Below, piece by piece: positions 33,360-45,814 of a stretch of DNA of 64,000 bases. A program made the translations under genes and the position numbers. The DNA is from Leptidea sinapis (taxonomy: Eukaryota; Arthropoda; Insecta; Lepidoptera; Pieridae): positions 5,951,453 through 6,015,452 of the forward strand of contig NC_066290.1 of NCBI RefSeq assembly GCF_905404315.1, read 5' to 3'. The notes beneath the pieces are model-generated. The model made no database searches. It saw nothing but the letters and a program-made list of their open reading frames with translations, and was not told the DNA's origin. Each line of letters starts with the position of its first letter. The first letter of the stretch is position 1.

Positions 33360-33795
33360 GCCAGTGATGACTTACGGCACACAGACGTGGTCGCTAACCA
33401 TGGGCCTGATGAGATAGCTTATGGTCGCTCAGAGAGCAATGGAGATGGCTAGGCTATGCTCGGAGTTGCCCTGCGAGATTGAATCAGAAATGAGGAGATT
33501 AATAGGAGCACCAAAGTCAGACATATCCCAAATGATTGCGAAACTGAAGTGGCAGTGGGTAGGGCTCCCTAGATATAGCTCGACGGAGAATTGGCCGTTG
33601 GGGCAGTAAGGTCCTTTAATGGCGACCACGTACCGAAAGACGCAGTATTGATAAGCTCCCGACAAGATTTACCAGTGATCTGGTCAAGATTGCCGGAATA
33701 CGTTGGATGAGGGCAGCGCAGGACCAATTGTCGTGGAGATCTTTGGGGGAGGCCTTTGTCCAGCAGTGGACATCTTCCAGCTGATATGATTACTT
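33360..33795 (+). pseudogene. RTE-type LINE, C-terminal part and 3' end
   Basis: Plus-strand fragments in shifting frames: MTYGTQTWSLTMGLM, VAQRAMEMARLCSELPCEIESEMRR, QMIAKLKWQWVG, then RWMRAAQDQLSW and AFVQQWTSSS. This is the end of an RTE-group endonuclease-RT. The 3' end 'gtccagcagtggacatcttc' plus 'cagctgatatgat' matches the tail at 51500-51535. Several indels and stops. Confidence 0.75.
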
Positions 33796-34089
33796 TAACC
33801 TTGCTGATTCCTGGGCATAGTTAAAGTTAGAAAGTGAAATATCAAGTCAATATCGAAAATTTATTTGAAACTTTTGACATTATTTAACATTAACAATAGC
33901 ATTAACCGCCAAAGATTTCGGGACGGTTTCAGTTAACAATAACAGTCATCTAAAATTTGTCAAATGCTCAACTCTGTTAAAGGTTATATGGACAAGAACT
34001 AAAAACTATAAAATAATTTTAAGCAATAGTATTTATTATCTATTATTTATTTTTCAAATGATGGATTAACTTATGAGATTAAGTACACA
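33796..34089 (+). other. Unassigned A/T-rich DNA
   Basis: Nothing recognised. Confidence 0.3.
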
Positions 34090-34335
34090 AATTAAATATG
34101 AAAATAAAATTTATGATGCGGGACCTGAACCCGCGACCTCTTGCGTTCCGTGCGAGCGCTCTCGCACTGAGCCAATCGTTCCAGTGACGTAAAGTTCCTA
34201 AATCTTGAAATGTCTTGTTCAACTCTCAGGTTGTGGCTTCATCTACAGGATCTACTTTGCAGTTGATAACCTGCTCAACCCCAATATTTGCATATTAGGA
34301 AATTGACTTGAAATATCCCTATTTCAAATCTAAGC
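34090..34335 (-). repeat. tRNA-like element, type I (core 34111-34181)
   Basis: The minus-strand core has GAACGAT at its 5' end, a D-arm with GGCTCAGTGCGAGAGCG, anticodon stem CTCGC/GCAAG with loop ACGGAAC and T-arm CGCGGGTTCAGGTCC. The upstream block 'gagagttgaacaaga' and 'tagatgaagccacaacctga', seen reversed at 34215-34245, matches other copies. The 3' acceptor strand is degraded. Confidence 0.65.
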
Positions 34336-34949
34336 AATTTGATTTTTTTTAAATTGTCATCTTTCATAAATTTTGTTTTCAAATTTAGTTTGTGTAATAC
34401 ACTACAATTATATATCGACTAGAACCGACATCATCCGAACGAGTCTTACCACCAGTCTCATTAAACACTCAGAAAATTAAGTGTAAGGCACGCCTTAAAA
34501 AGTTTTCTTTCAACTTTGCGCTTAGTTTATCGTTTTTACTTCAATAAAACAGTGCAATTTATACCGCTATAGAACGAACTCTGCGCAACTTTTAGTTCGG
34601 ATTGCTATTAAGCGTTTTTTTTAGTTTTTAAAGTAAAATTTACGTTAACTTTTATTTTTTAGTTTTTAAACAATAATTTCCTTAAACTTTAGGTATTGTT
34701 TGTACAACTCCCACTTCATATCCCTTAGCTGTGTTAAATTGACTAGAATTTATTGATTATTAAAAATCTAAAATGTTGTTTTGTTTACAGGTTCTGACAT
34801 GGAGATACCTATTATTATTCTCATAGGTAAGTAAAATAAAATTATAACTTTTATTTAATTCTCCATTAAATAGTAAAATATCCGGACGACCGAGCCTTGC
34901 TCGTATTTCTAAGAATGTACAAAACTTGAACAAAAATAAACTAATATGA
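34336..34949 (+). other. Unassigned A/T-rich DNA
   Basis: No motif recognised. 34610-34680 is a T-rich run. Confidence 0.3.
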
Positions 34950-35020
34950 CATCTAGGTTCGAACCGGGGTGGGTCTTCTACTTTCCGGATCACCCATCTG
35001 AGCTATTACAGTCCTGTTTA
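34950..35020 (-). repeat. tRNA-like sequence, type IV
   Basis: The minus strand has TAATAGCTCAGATGGGTGAT (box A-like) and CCCGGTTCGAACC (box B-like). The acceptor stem does not close. Relic or SINE head. Confidence 0.45.
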
Positions 35021-35109
35021 TAGTGGCAAAATTTACCTTTGTATTCTAATGTTGTTGTAGCTGTTTCTCATTAAAACACGGATAAAACTACATTGCTTCA
35101 AATTTAAGC

Positions 35110-35241
35110 CTAGCTAGATCGTTTTATCGCCCCCGAAATCCCCTGTATACTAAATTTTATGAAAATCACTGGAACCATTTCTGAGATTCAGATTATATAT
35201 ACAATACTATATGCAAGAATTGCTCGTTTAAGGATATAAGA
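35110..35241 (-). mobile_element. Short Helitron-like element
   Basis: The left edge is CTAGctagatcg with 'tttatcgcccccgaaa'. The right edge is 'attgctcgtttaaggatata' then agat, so the minus-strand 5' end is TCTTATATCC. The inner halves repeat as gttttatcg and cgataaaac-like words just outside. Confidence 0.55.
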
Positions 35242-35841
35242 TAAAACGATAGGGGTACGGGCTGAAGTAGAAGGTATTATGTCATTTCAACCTGAAGACA
35301 AAGTCCAAATATCCAAATGAAGACGTAATATTTTGACCACTGTCTCTGTCTCTTTCCATTCTGAGTGGTCATACAACCTTGATGCTGTGATCAGCCAAAA
35401 ACTTAGTGATCCATTTGCATACTTCAAGGGAAACCCTCTAGGCGTTACGGCCCCCAGACCCCAGAGGAACGGAAGGCAGGTCGATCGGGGTGTGAAGTCA
35501 ACATAAGGACCAACAATATTTTTGCAGAAAGAGCGCTCAGCTATATAGCAAGTGATAGATATTATGTATTTAAGTAACACACTGTAAAATTAATAAATTT
35601 TATTTGCAATAGAAAATTCAATTTTTTTCTTTGTTTCAGTATTTATGGCAAGACTATTTTGATATAAAATAATAACAAACATGTACATTGAAACAACAAT
35701 ACAGAATCCAAAAAAGTTCTTTATAGAACCCTCGGAGACATTAGCACATAAAAATTGACTTACCAGTTGTTTGTGTCGTAAAATATTGATATAATTTCCT
35801 CTAATATATTAGGAAAAAACTCATGAATACATGATTATCCA
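35242..35841 (+). other. Unassigned DNA
   Basis: A minus-strand 97-codon frame (35580-35287) has no recognisable domain. The patch at 35435-35500 is less A/T-rich. Confidence 0.3.
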
Positions 35842-35940
35842 AATGATTTGAGTTCTCTTTAGTGTTGATTCCGCTAATATTTGACACGTGTTTCGCCTCT
35901 ACACGAGGCGTCCTCAGGACGTGTTGCAAAGTAACACCTA
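35842..35940. repeat. Repeat family Z copy
   Basis: 'gagttctctttagtgttgat' then 'tttcgcctctacacgaggcg' and 'tcctcaggacgtgttg'. Same block order as 4618-4725. Confidence 0.65.
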
Positions 35941-37130
35941 CTTCAACAAATTTTCTCATACATGACATTTTACTTGTTTGACAAATGACGACTGATTTCT
36001 GAAACAAATTTTCATTCCCCTTTTTACCCCTATTTTTAGTTATATATAAAGAAGTTACTTGCGACAAATTGTTAAAGAGAATGTGTAAAAATCAATAAAG
36101 TATTTTTATTTATACATTTCACTAATTACCAACACAGGTTGAGCTTTAATGAGAAGAAGTAGCAAGAAACTCATTTTTTTAAATCAATATTAACAGCTTC
36201 AATAGCTTAAAATTTAAATAATATTTATTTATTTACGTGAATTTTAACAGGAAATAATCATAAAAAGAGTAATGGTTGCAGTCTCGATGATAGGATTTAC
36301 AAGCGATGTTCATTCACGAGCATGATACTCGTACATGGACCAGCCATCGGTTCCCTAGCACATATCTTGCGACCCGTCCCACGACTACACCGCGAGTATG
36401 ACAAATACGGGAACAAAACCAAATAACAAAAACAGATGTGCACGTATATTATATGCAATGCTTACGTGTTGAAAAACATGTACAAATAAAATAAAGTGTT
36501 AACGTTGAACTGCAAAATGCAAACGCAAACAATACAGTTTCATACACAAAACAATTTGAGTACATAATATAACAGAACTGAGGCCAAGTTCTACATTTGT
36601 TGTGACAAGTTAGGTTGGCTCAACCATACTCCACCTGTGTCATTTTCCGTGAAAATGTGCACTCATTATTTGCTTGTTTCTTTTGTTCCCGGCCCTAACT
36701 GTTTCTGATAGCGCAGCATGCATATTCACCCATATTTTCCAGTTATTACGTTCCAACTAATTCGTTCATTTTAGGAGCAAGTTAGATGACTATAATCTCC
36801 TTAATTGCTCTCGGGCTACCAGACAGAAAATGGTTTATTAGTAAGTTGAACTGTAGGCGTCGCAAAAGTCTAGAGAATTGCATGCTTTTTAATATTTACT
36901 CGCAAAGTAATTTCCTCCCTATTATGAATACTTAAATATTCATCTGATATATATATAGTTTATGGACATGATATTCCTAGTTCAGATTGTTCTAACCCTC
37001 ATCGTAGAATATGTATCAAATAAATTTAAAAAAAATATTTCGATATTTAAAAGGATTGCTATAATCGGTAATCCTGAAGATTCTGGTAACAAAATTGGGA
37101 CAGATTATATAAATTATTCAATTTTCGTCG
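35941..37130 (+). other. Unassigned, A/T-rich
   Basis: 36140-36165 (gagctttaatgagaagaagt) is a LINE-tail word. The rest shows no motif. Confidence 0.35.
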
Positions 37131-37865
37131 GTGTTTGATAAGTGTTCAAAGATTGAATTCAATTCGAAGTTTTAAAGTGAGTAAAAATTGCTTTCAAAGA
37201 TTCCGTTACATAGATACATCTTCTAGGTCGTGTTCTTCATTGCTGAAGGTTGTGTCCTCACTCCACTCTGGTCAAGGGTCTGTCAGGTTGTCTTCGGGCA
37301 ATGTAGCTGTAGTAAAGTAGTGAAGGCCACTCTGGTAGCAGTTGGTTAAAAGTCTGAGTTTTATGTGAAGTAGTTTTAGAATTGAGACATTAGTTCTCTT
37401 GGCCGTGCGTGGTATATGCATTATCAGTCGCCAGCACCACATTTCAAAGGCATTTTCATCCTCTCTATAGAATCTCTTCGTATCTCCTTTTCATAGCCTC
37501 CTTGAACCGTCAGTAGGGAGTTGAGATACAGGAACTGAGAGGCAAATTCAAGGTTACTTACTTCTCCGGTGCGAGTTAGTGTAGCAGTCTATTACTACTT
37601 TGGTCTTTGATCTGTTGACACCATTATATTGGATTTGTCTGAAGAGTTCGCTAAGTTTTTCTTAGGACCATGCGATGAGAGTGGTATCTTCTTCATATTC
37701 AAGATGCTGCTAATCTTAGTCCCGCCTATTGAGATGCCGCCCTGCCAGTCGTCTACGACCGTTCGCATGATCAACTCTCCGTATATGTTGAAAAGGATAG
37801 GATGCATCCACTCGTACCATTTCTCTAGTTTGAAAGGTCCATACCAACATAAGGGAAATACATAC
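37131..37865 (-). pseudogene. RTE-type reverse transcriptase fragment
   Basis: The minus strand from 37835 reads HPILFNIYGELIMRTVVDDWQGG (split here for length) then ISIGGTKISS, the start of the RT palm block in RTE-type elements. Further along it gives FLYLNSLLT, EKEIRRDSIERM and a frame with FEMWCWR, then RTAKRTNVSILKQ-like residues. Frameshifts and lost motifs make it dead. Everything before the palm is absent, and the part below 37310 has no recognised coding block. Confidence 0.7.
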
Positions 37866-37867
37866 AT

Positions 37868-37925
37868 ATTTTGTTGCGCCCGTTCTAATCAGGTTTGAGG
37901 CATACTTTTTTTAATTTGAATTTGA
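37868..37925 (+). repeat. Jockey subfamily 2 LINE tail
   Basis: 'gttgcgcccgttctaatcag' then gaatttgaatac. A short 3' remnant like 7590-7712. Confidence 0.6.
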
Positions 37926-38221
37926 ATACCAGGCTAATAAAAGCGTGTCAAAATCAGTAGTATGTTACTATTTGCTGTCTTAAAGCGTCAATTGTGAATC
38001 TTAATCATCCAGGCTAATATAACTTTAACAGACTGCCTTATTTTGAAGAATCACAAACTTAGATTTAACTTTACACTAACCTCTCCTAGACATCTAAACA
38101 ATTAAATTGCGTTCTTTGACAAATGCTATCCCAAATCGAACTTTTCAATGGACTATAAAAAAAATTGAGCATTATCGGATAGTTTCTTTATTGAAGTAGG
38201 CGTTACTTTGCGGAAATCCAT
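37926..38221 (+). other. Unassigned DNA
   Basis: Nothing recognised. Confidence 0.3.
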
Positions 38222-38335
38222 AATTATCAAAATGTTTTGAGTTTTCTTTAGTGTTAATACCGCCAATATCTGTCTTTAAGTAATTCGACAAGAGTTTCGC
38301 CTCTACACGAGGCATCATCAGGAGTCCATACTTGC
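38222..38335. repeat. Repeat family Z copy
   Basis: 'gagttttctttagtgttaat', 'gtctttaagtaattcgacaa' and 'tttcgcctctacacgaggca'. Closest in layout to 4618-4725. Confidence 0.65.
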
Positions 38336-39202
38336 CAAACTCTATACAAGACATTTGCAACAATCTTATCTCTTGTCATTGAATCAGAAGTTTGTCACAA
38401 TGTCATAAAAACGAATTACTCTATCTCAACTAGGTCACGGACGGCATAATACATTTAAATTCACAAATAATCAATATTCAAAACGTATTTCAAAAGCGAT
38501 ACGAATAATAATAAGCAGAATTCACAGAACGATCAAATGTTATTGCAACAATTGTGCAATAATTCCGATGAAATGAATTTCGATATCATTGGAATGGTAT
38601 TGAAAGAGATGAACACAATCGACTTTTCTCTCCGCTCCTTTAAGCTTCTTGATGTAAAGCTGATATATCTAGACAATATTTTATTATTAATAGTGAGTTT
38701 TACTGTATCAGCCTTACAAATAAACTTACTACAGAGTTATACCTGAGAATAAACCAAGAATAATCAAAATGTTGACTCAACGCTGACAACACTGTCAAAA
38801 CAATGATAATTCACAAGTTTTCCGAATGTAAAGCAGCCTTGCAAATAAACGCGTGAAACGTCAAACATCCGAATAAAGTATAAACCAATCAATAAGAAAA
38901 ATGTCTATTTGTAAACATTTTTCATATTCTTGGTTTATTTTCAGTTATAACTTTATACCAAGTTTAATTGTAAGGACGTTTATGTATTTTTACGCACTGT
39001 TTTTACGTGTCATTCAAGTATGAAAATACACGGGGCGAAACGGATACAAGGTAATTTCGTCTGTCCATTACACCATATTATGTAAGAATCAATGTGTTTA
39101 TAAATTATATCAACTTGATATCGGCTACTGAATTAGATGAAATTGATATTTTTATTAGTTGATAATTGATATTCAAATTGATAATGACAGCCGCTGATGA
39201 CT
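38336..39202 (+). other. Unassigned A/T-rich DNA
   Basis: The 69-codon frame at 38537-38746 has no known domain. Confidence 0.3.
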
Positions 39203-39575
39203 ACTATAGAAATATATATAAATTACGTGACACGTTGTTTGTCTGCGATGGACTCCTAAACTAATGAACGGATTTTAATGAGGATTATACTTCATGGAGT
39301 GCAGTTTGGTCCAACTTGAGAGATAGGATAGTTTTTATTTCGATTCGGGACCCATAATTAATTTTATTTTGAATATTTGTTTTGTATGGACATATTTTCT
39401 ATGAGAGAATTTAGTGACGCATGGTTTGACAGATCTGCTGTGAAACAATTTCACTGTAACAACAGGGAGGATATTTTACGAAATAATTCATGATGTTATA
39501 AAATATTATTGACATATTCATAAAAACCAGTAGTTTATTTATCATGTACAAAACAACGTCTGTCGGGTCAGCTAG
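39203..39575 (+). mobile_element. Helitron-like element
   Basis: The 3' end 'aacgtctgtcgggtcagCTAG' precedes a T. The 5' end (agaaatatatataaattacg) is degraded. Body words 'ctatgagagaatttagtgac' and 'gaaacaatttcactgtaaca' match the split element at 8086-8690. Confidence 0.6.
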
Positions 39576-39833
39576 TAGAAATACATAATAAAATTAAATA
39601 TCTGTGTGTAAATTTATAGAAAATATTACTAAATGAGACCAATATGAGGTTACCGGAACATGTGCGAATATATATTATACAGAATATAGTGACACAAAAT
39701 AAATAAAGTACTATCATATTATAAGTATAATTAAGGTATCTGCTTACATAATATAAAGGTATTATTTCAAATAAGCTCCTTTTACTTGGCAGAATTGCGT
39801 AGTTTGGGAATCGAGTTACTAATAACCTTATAT

Positions 39834-40050
39834 TATTTATAGACTATGACAGCTGTGAAAACGTCGAAAAAAATTGAAATTGAGAACTAACCTCTATTTT
39901 GAGAAATTCACGCACATTAAGACAAAGTGTCATACAAATCGCGAGTGTAAGACGTAGCTTGTCACGCACACTAAACTAATATTGTATAACACTAAATTAT
40001 TTTTATCGGTTGTGAGTTGTCTAACAACTAATAGAGCTTGAAAATCAAAA
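39834..40050 (+). repeat. Repeat family Y copy
   Basis: 'agctgtgaaaacgtcgaaaa', 'catacaaatcgcgagtgtaa' and 'gacgtagcttgtcacgcaca' are shared in order with 58670-58890. Non-coding, type unknown. Confidence 0.6.
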
Positions 40051-40262
40051 TAAAATTTGAAACTCATGTTTTTCCGTCCTATAGGATTCATTTATTATGA
40101 ATAAAAATGTTAAATAATTCAAATTCAAATACTTTTATTCAAAACAGTATATGAAATCACAATTGAAATTAAAGTAGTTAATTTTAGAAAGTAAAGTAAA
40201 TATGAATTATAACATTACATCGTTAACAAGCTTACGCGAAAACAAATTGTATTGATAACCAC

Positions 40263-40560
40263 ATGACTTTTTACATTTTACATCACACGACACAAGATGA
40301 CCGCGTTCAAAGCACTATTTTCCACGAGGGGTGGAAGGTATGGAAACAAAAGATGCTCGTTTCCTCGGCGTCTCCGAGCCATAAGGCTGAGGGGGGGAAG
40401 GGTGTCACAATGCGGGCATTGTTTGTGCCCGGTGACAGGAAAAACTCCGACCTCCGTGTTTCTGTGAATTTTTTATTTCTACTTTTCAATACTTCCCGCG
40501 CTTTGTCAGACTGTTTGCGAGCCTCTTTGACCGTGTCGGAATGATCGCGTTATTTATGGA
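40263..40560 (+). other. Open frame in a G/C-richer patch, unrecognised
   Basis: A 93-codon plus frame (40263-40544) and an overlapping minus frame lie in a patch with more C+G than its surroundings (ctcgtttcctcggcgtctcc; gctgagggggggaagg). The translation has no domain I know. It could be a host exon, a UTR or an old repeat. Confidence 0.2.
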
Positions 40561-40639
40561 GACAGGATACTGACGCAGCATCCTGTTTAATTAAAATCGG
40601 TGTACTTAAGATAATGACCTTTAGTCTTAGAAAAGAAAA

Positions 40640-40780
40640 CAAAGAAAAAATAATCCTTTATTCAATCAGGTCAAAATGACATTAATGAATATCAAAGATT
40701 TTAACACCACTTCGGAAATGTTAAGCTTTCATGAGTTTCTTGCCACTTCGACATGAAACTCATTGCAACTATTTTTAATC
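40640..40780 (-). repeat. LINE 3' tail, minus strand
   Basis: 'aataatcctttattcaatca' is the reversed tail, and 'catgagtttcttgccacttc' is a LINE 3' UTR word. No coding part seen. Confidence 0.5.
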
Positions 40781-42006
40781 TTAACTTACAGTTTCAGCAT
40801 TATACACTATACTTTAAATAAAGTGTGTAAAGTGATGCAATAAAATAATTCAAACGTTTTGACTTACTTGTGTAAGTGTAAGTTAAAAAAACAGAAGTGT
40901 TTATACATAAAAGAAACTCAATAGAGTAAGGTGTACAGTAGATATATCAATACTGTAAATATACGAACAATTATATATTTAAACTAATTACTTAAATTGT
41001 ACATTAAAAATTCAAAAACAAAAAATAAAAATCCCCAAAGATAGAATCAACCAGGCACCACAAGCAGCGCCCGTTCCAAGGTATTTACGCTAAGTTTCAC
41101 AAAATCACTTTAACACAGGTTTAGTCCCTACGGGAGGCATCTTTAGGAGCTGTTGCTTCGCCAAACTGTGAAAATAGAAATATATTTATTTACTATAGTA
41201 GGTAGTATTTAAGAAAATATATATAAAATACAATCAAAAATGATGCGAAAATGGACACCGCTCAGCGTATGCTGTAGCAAATGCTACAGCGCTGTTTTCA
41301 GCGTAGCCCATTACGAGATAACTCGCGCAATGAACAAACTCCCAGCCCATTTTTTTAAAATCATACCGTACCAAAATTGCTTTGCCAACTTAATATAATA
41401 TTATACAATTTTAGGTGGCCTGCGCAGAACCAGACAAAACCATGCATTATTATCTTTATATATAAGTAAGCCTTATTGGTTAAATAAATAAATAATTCTT
41501 CTTTGGAACGAGAGATTTCAAAACATCGGAGAGAAATATTATATTTTACTTTTCAGATGGTTAGTAAGGCAATAGATTAAGTAAAATCAACATGGAGACA
41601 TGAGATAACAAACATACAAAACATATACAGTCGAATTAAGAACCTTCTCAAATCTTTAGAGTTAGTGGAAATTCAATTAAATGGAAAAGTATCAATCAGT
41701 TTACGAAATATACCGAGATCCCTGAAAATTTGAAAACCGATGAAAGTTTTACAAAAGTATCCCAGGATGAATTTTAGCTTACAAAATATCACCCTACTGT
41801 ACACAGCCATTCAAATACTCAATAGGTTGTATTCCAAACAATAAACGAAATATTTTCACAAAATAACACCGCAAATCTCTTAGAGCTGTAAGCCGCGGTC
41901 GAGTGAAATTTATATAACAGCTTTTTAAAGTTTATAAAATAGCTGTACGATTGTATCCTAAAGGTAAAGCCGGCGCGGTAGCTTAGCCGATGTATATATC
42001 CGTCGG
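40781..42006 (+). other. A/T-rich DNA with a diverged family Z copy
   Basis: 41085-41168 (cctacgggaggcatctttag, gagctgttgcttcgccaaac) is a diverged family Z copy. The rest is unassigned. Confidence 0.35.
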
Positions 42007-42219
42007 ATGTTCCCTCCCAACTCCCCCGTGACCTTTCCGGACCTCACGAATCCTTATTTACCCGTTTTTCCTTATCAAACAGAAGAGTTCGTTAGACATT
42101 ATCAATGTCCCCAACATATTGATTATGTTACGGTCAATAGATATAATATATACTTTAATACGTCAGCAATACGATATAAAGATGGCTTTTTTAGATGGAA
42201 TACCAACATACATGATTAG
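42007..42219 (+). other. Open frame, unrecognised
   Basis: 70 codons beginning MFPPNSPVTFPDLTNPY and rich in Tyr and aromatic residues. No domain recognised. The preceding 'ccggcgcggtagcttagccg' looks like a decayed tRNA-like box A, so the frame may lie inside an old SINE. Confidence 0.2.
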
Positions 42220-42339
42220 ATTTAACATACATTTTAGGTTTAATCTTCAATATTGATATTTGCAGAGGGTGGCTGTTTGGCTAGTCTTGTTTCTGTCCTA
42301 CTAACACTAACACCGCGTCCAGAATTGAACTATTGTGTT

Positions 42340-42715
42340 CGCCAATCATACTTATAGCTCGTCGTCGAACCTTGCCGCATTTAGGAACCGCAGTATCTTC
42401 ATGACGCGAGTATTACAAACAGCATCTGGGAGTAGGGTTTCTTCGCCAAGGATGTTGTTACGCATACGCATTAGTGGACCGCTATTGCAGAGGAGATGAA
42501 GAGGCAAAATCTGCAAGTTCTTTCGTTTTCTATTCCGACCACACTGAGGTGCTTATTTAAGCGACAGTGTGCAGTTAGTATCCTGGTGAGTATGCATAGG
42601 TTTTTCCTGCTCAATGATAGGGCTTCATTCGCGTTTCTGTTATTGAATGTCTTCATCAATGCTTTGGAATAGTTTAAACCTGTTGATTTGCTCCAGCGTT
42701 CTTCAATCTTCAATA
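42340..42715 (-). pseudogene. LINE RNase H-like C-terminal region
   Basis: Minus strand: ERWSKSTGLNYSKALMK, then LSRKNLCILTRILTAHCRLNK, HLSVVGIENERTCRFC and, past a frameshift, residues resembling VMKILRFLNAARF. The order SK-LSR-ILT-H-CRxC is typical of the RNase H and Cys-rich tail of I/R1-group LINEs. At least one frameshift. The rest of the element is absent. Confidence 0.6.
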
Positions 42716-43435
42716 GGGCAATGCATCATCAAATTAGTGAAATAATATTTTAAAGTAGAAAGCGAGTTTTTGTCGTTAATTCGATCTAAGTGACTCTTTC
42801 ACTGACAAACGATAATACGTCCCAACGCACTGCTGATGGCTCTAATAAAGATATTTAATTTAAATTTTATCGTTTTTATTATGACTTTAATTTATAACAT
42901 ACCTTAGTAAGTAACAATCTTTATAAAAAGGTTACTAAAATAACTTATTAAAATATTGAAAATTAATTAAATAAACAGTATACAGCGTGTTGCTATAATG
43001 GCGACATTGTACGAATAGACGGGTAGAGCTATCTAACCTTATCGATATAAAATTATTCTAAAATTTAAAGTAAATAATTGAAGTTTTGAAACAAACAAAT
43101 CATATATTTAGGAAACAATACTTTAATCACCCTTACGTGTTCTTATAATACGGCACGAAGTAGGTGTCAGTGCCTACGCAGCACGCCAGCGCGCGGCTAC
43201 TAGATTACTTACAGGATGTTCCGAAATGATATGACACAGTTTCTTGTGAACATATTATAGATTTATATAAGATCTATTTTCCTACTCCCTGAAGAGTTGG
43301 TTTTTTATTAGGCATCTAAATTCGCCGTCATTTTTTGTTTCATAGAGTTTTTTTTTTTCAATTCGCAATTGTGGTGTTAACGTCTTTTTCTTCAAAAGTA
43401 TGTTTTTTGGTACTAGATCTTGTTAATATTGCATG
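42716..43435 (+). other. Unassigned A/T-rich DNA
   Basis: 43170-43225 is slightly less A/T-rich (cagcacgccagcgcgcggct). Nothing recognised. Confidence 0.3.
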
Positions 43436-44255
43436 ACTTTAGCGCGTGTTCACACGAGCGCGAATTGTTTCGACACTTCGCGACACGGCGCGACATAAAA
43501 ACTTATATCGTTCACATAAAGTTCATATTATTTTATCAATATAAAATGTCCCTGCGCATGCCCATCGCCCGAATAAAAACCGCACATGCGTTGCGCACAA
43601 ATTGCGTATCCCCGCGACAGGCCTGTCTCACTCCCCGTGTAGGTATCGAAATCGTAAGTAACTACGCGTGTCGCTATGTCTTGGTCTTCCAACGCCTACA
43701 TTACTATCTGCAACGAATGTAGATTTACAACGAAAGAATATTGATTTAAAATTACGATTACATACCTATTTATTTTATAGAAAAAACTGAGCTATTTTTA
43801 TAAGATGACCATATTATACTAGGTACAAAAGGAAGGTTTTTAGATTAAAAAGACAACCCTAACGTCGTCAGAAGAGGTAAGAGCCACGCGACAGAAAGAG
43901 AGGCAATTTTTAGACGAATAAAAATGCAGGTTAATAGCGCTGTGTGATCTGAATTGCACCTTATGGTATGGCCGCAAGAGTTACTATTTCTTTAAATGAT
44001 TTTGCGGAGTGAGCCTTCTGTAATTGTACTATTACATATTCTTTGGTATATGTAATAAGTCAATATTACTTTTTCTCTTATTCAATGTAGACAGAGACAT
44101 TACACACCACAATAAACACATAGAAACTGTTGGGTTTTTAACGGATACCCCATAGCATTTGACTCTGAACGGACGCGTAGTGCGCTGATAGAAAGCTACT
44201 CGAGCGCAATCAGCGCTTGCTGAAATCGTGTGGTATGAACGGGCCCTTATTCGCC
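43436..44255. mobile_element. Possible non-autonomous DNA transposon
   Basis: The left part starts 'ttagcgcgtgttcacacgag' and the right part ends 'gtggtatgaacgggccctta'. Reversed, the right edge reads 'taagggcccgttcataccac', which resembles the left edge in the GTTCA.AC core. Both ends have a CG-rich sub-terminal block. Similarity is weak. Confidence 0.25.
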
Positions 44256-45741
44256 ATGCAAAAGTGGACTGTATGAAGTCACATACTCGGATACCTAAAG
44301 TTGACTTGGCGCAAAATGTGCCACTTCACATGAATGTAACAAGAAAAATCGTGTTGCCCGCATAATGACTACTTGAAAATACATCTGAATAAAGCATTGG
44401 TAGTGTCGCTTTTTTAAATCGAAGCTAAATTTTACTGCGCGAAATGTTCTACACGTTTTTTCGAATGATGCGAGAATTTGATTAAACCTTATATTTTTGT
44501 TTAATAACAAAGCTTAACGTAGCTATTCTTAAAATGAAAACATTTGCATGTAAATACTTGTTACACGTTAAAACTTTTGTAGGTGTATTTCCATTTTATT
44601 ATACCCTGGTACCTGAAACTAAGAATATTTGAAGTTTTCTCTTAATCTTGAATCTTGAAATTAATTCTTTATTTCAAATTCAAATTCTTCAAACTAATAC
44701 CTAAATATACCTACTTAATTCTAGATCTTTGCATAATATTTTTTTTCAATTATTCCGTAAATTTTGAGAAAATAAATGCATGATTGTAATTTAATTATTT
44801 TGTAAAACAATGAAACTGTAAGTGTTGATTTAAAAAAAGTATCAATGCGTTTCTTGCCATTTTTTTTGTTATGGACTCAACCTTTTTTGACGTGATGGTA
44901 AATGGTAAAAAGTATTACTTTTATCATTCATTAGTGTAATTTGTTTGAGTTTGATTTGATTTATACGATCTAAAGTATTTTTTTTTTTGGGTATATGTTG
45001 GAAGTTTCAATTAATAAATTGTGAAAGGGAAGTAAGGGCAACAAGCGAAGCACTGCTTACGACTGTTTAGGTCTAGAGAACGTAATTAGACTTTACTGAG
45101 ACTTAACTTACGTAAAACTAAGCTGATTGTGATTAAATGCGAACTTGACATTTGCATTGGACTGTCTTATCATAAGCTCAGCATTATTTTAGCTGTCGAA
45201 TGACTAAACTTATACTCAGCTAAGTTTTACGTAAGTACAGTCTGAGAAATCTCTGCCTAAAAGCAGTGGAAAACAGACCAATTTGATGTAGAAATCAGCA
45301 AATATAAAGCGAGCAAAATTCCCGTTCCTGATAACTGACTTAAAAAAAGTTAGTTAAACAATTTCCACCATCGTACATGTATGAAGGAAGCGTCTCCTTT
45401 TCATCGAAAAATCAGTCCATCGGTATGTAATTTGTGATAGAAAGAAGCAACGTACCGACACATTCGTAGCAGACTATATCCGGAGGATATAGCTCCCCCC
45501 CCCCAATAACCTCCCCCCCCCTCGTATCCAATACATTCAAGTCCTCCTCGTCCCCACTCATGTGGAACGCATTACGTTGCCATACACTTGTAATACAATT
45601 TGGTTTATAAATACTTTTTGGATCGCCTGGTGAAGGATCGTTAAGGAAATGAATGTCTGTTAAATATTGAAAGTGAAATAAATTATAGTAATTAAATATT
45701 TTATGAAAAAGAAAATTTATTTAATTTGTATAAAATTTTAT
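44256..45741 (+). other. Unassigned, with a long C run
   Basis: 45494-45524 has two C runs separated by 'aataacct'. Apart from a LINE-tail-like word at 44764 (tttgagaaaataaatgcatg) I recognise nothing. Confidence 0.35.
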
Positions 45742-45814
45742 GGCCGATGTGGGATTCGAATCCGCATCTCTCGAGGTACGTCCCAAAGCTTTTACCAACT
45801 AAGCCGAACGTCTA
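45742..45814 (-). repeat. tRNA-like sequence, type II
   Basis: Minus strand: GTTCGGCTTAGTTGGTAAAAGC (box A), ACGTACC in the anticodon arm and GCGGATTCGAATCC (box B), closing with CATCGGCC. The acceptor stem is imperfect. Downstream 'aaattttatacaaattaaat' on the minus strand is like the tails of the other tRNA-like elements. Confidence 0.5.
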
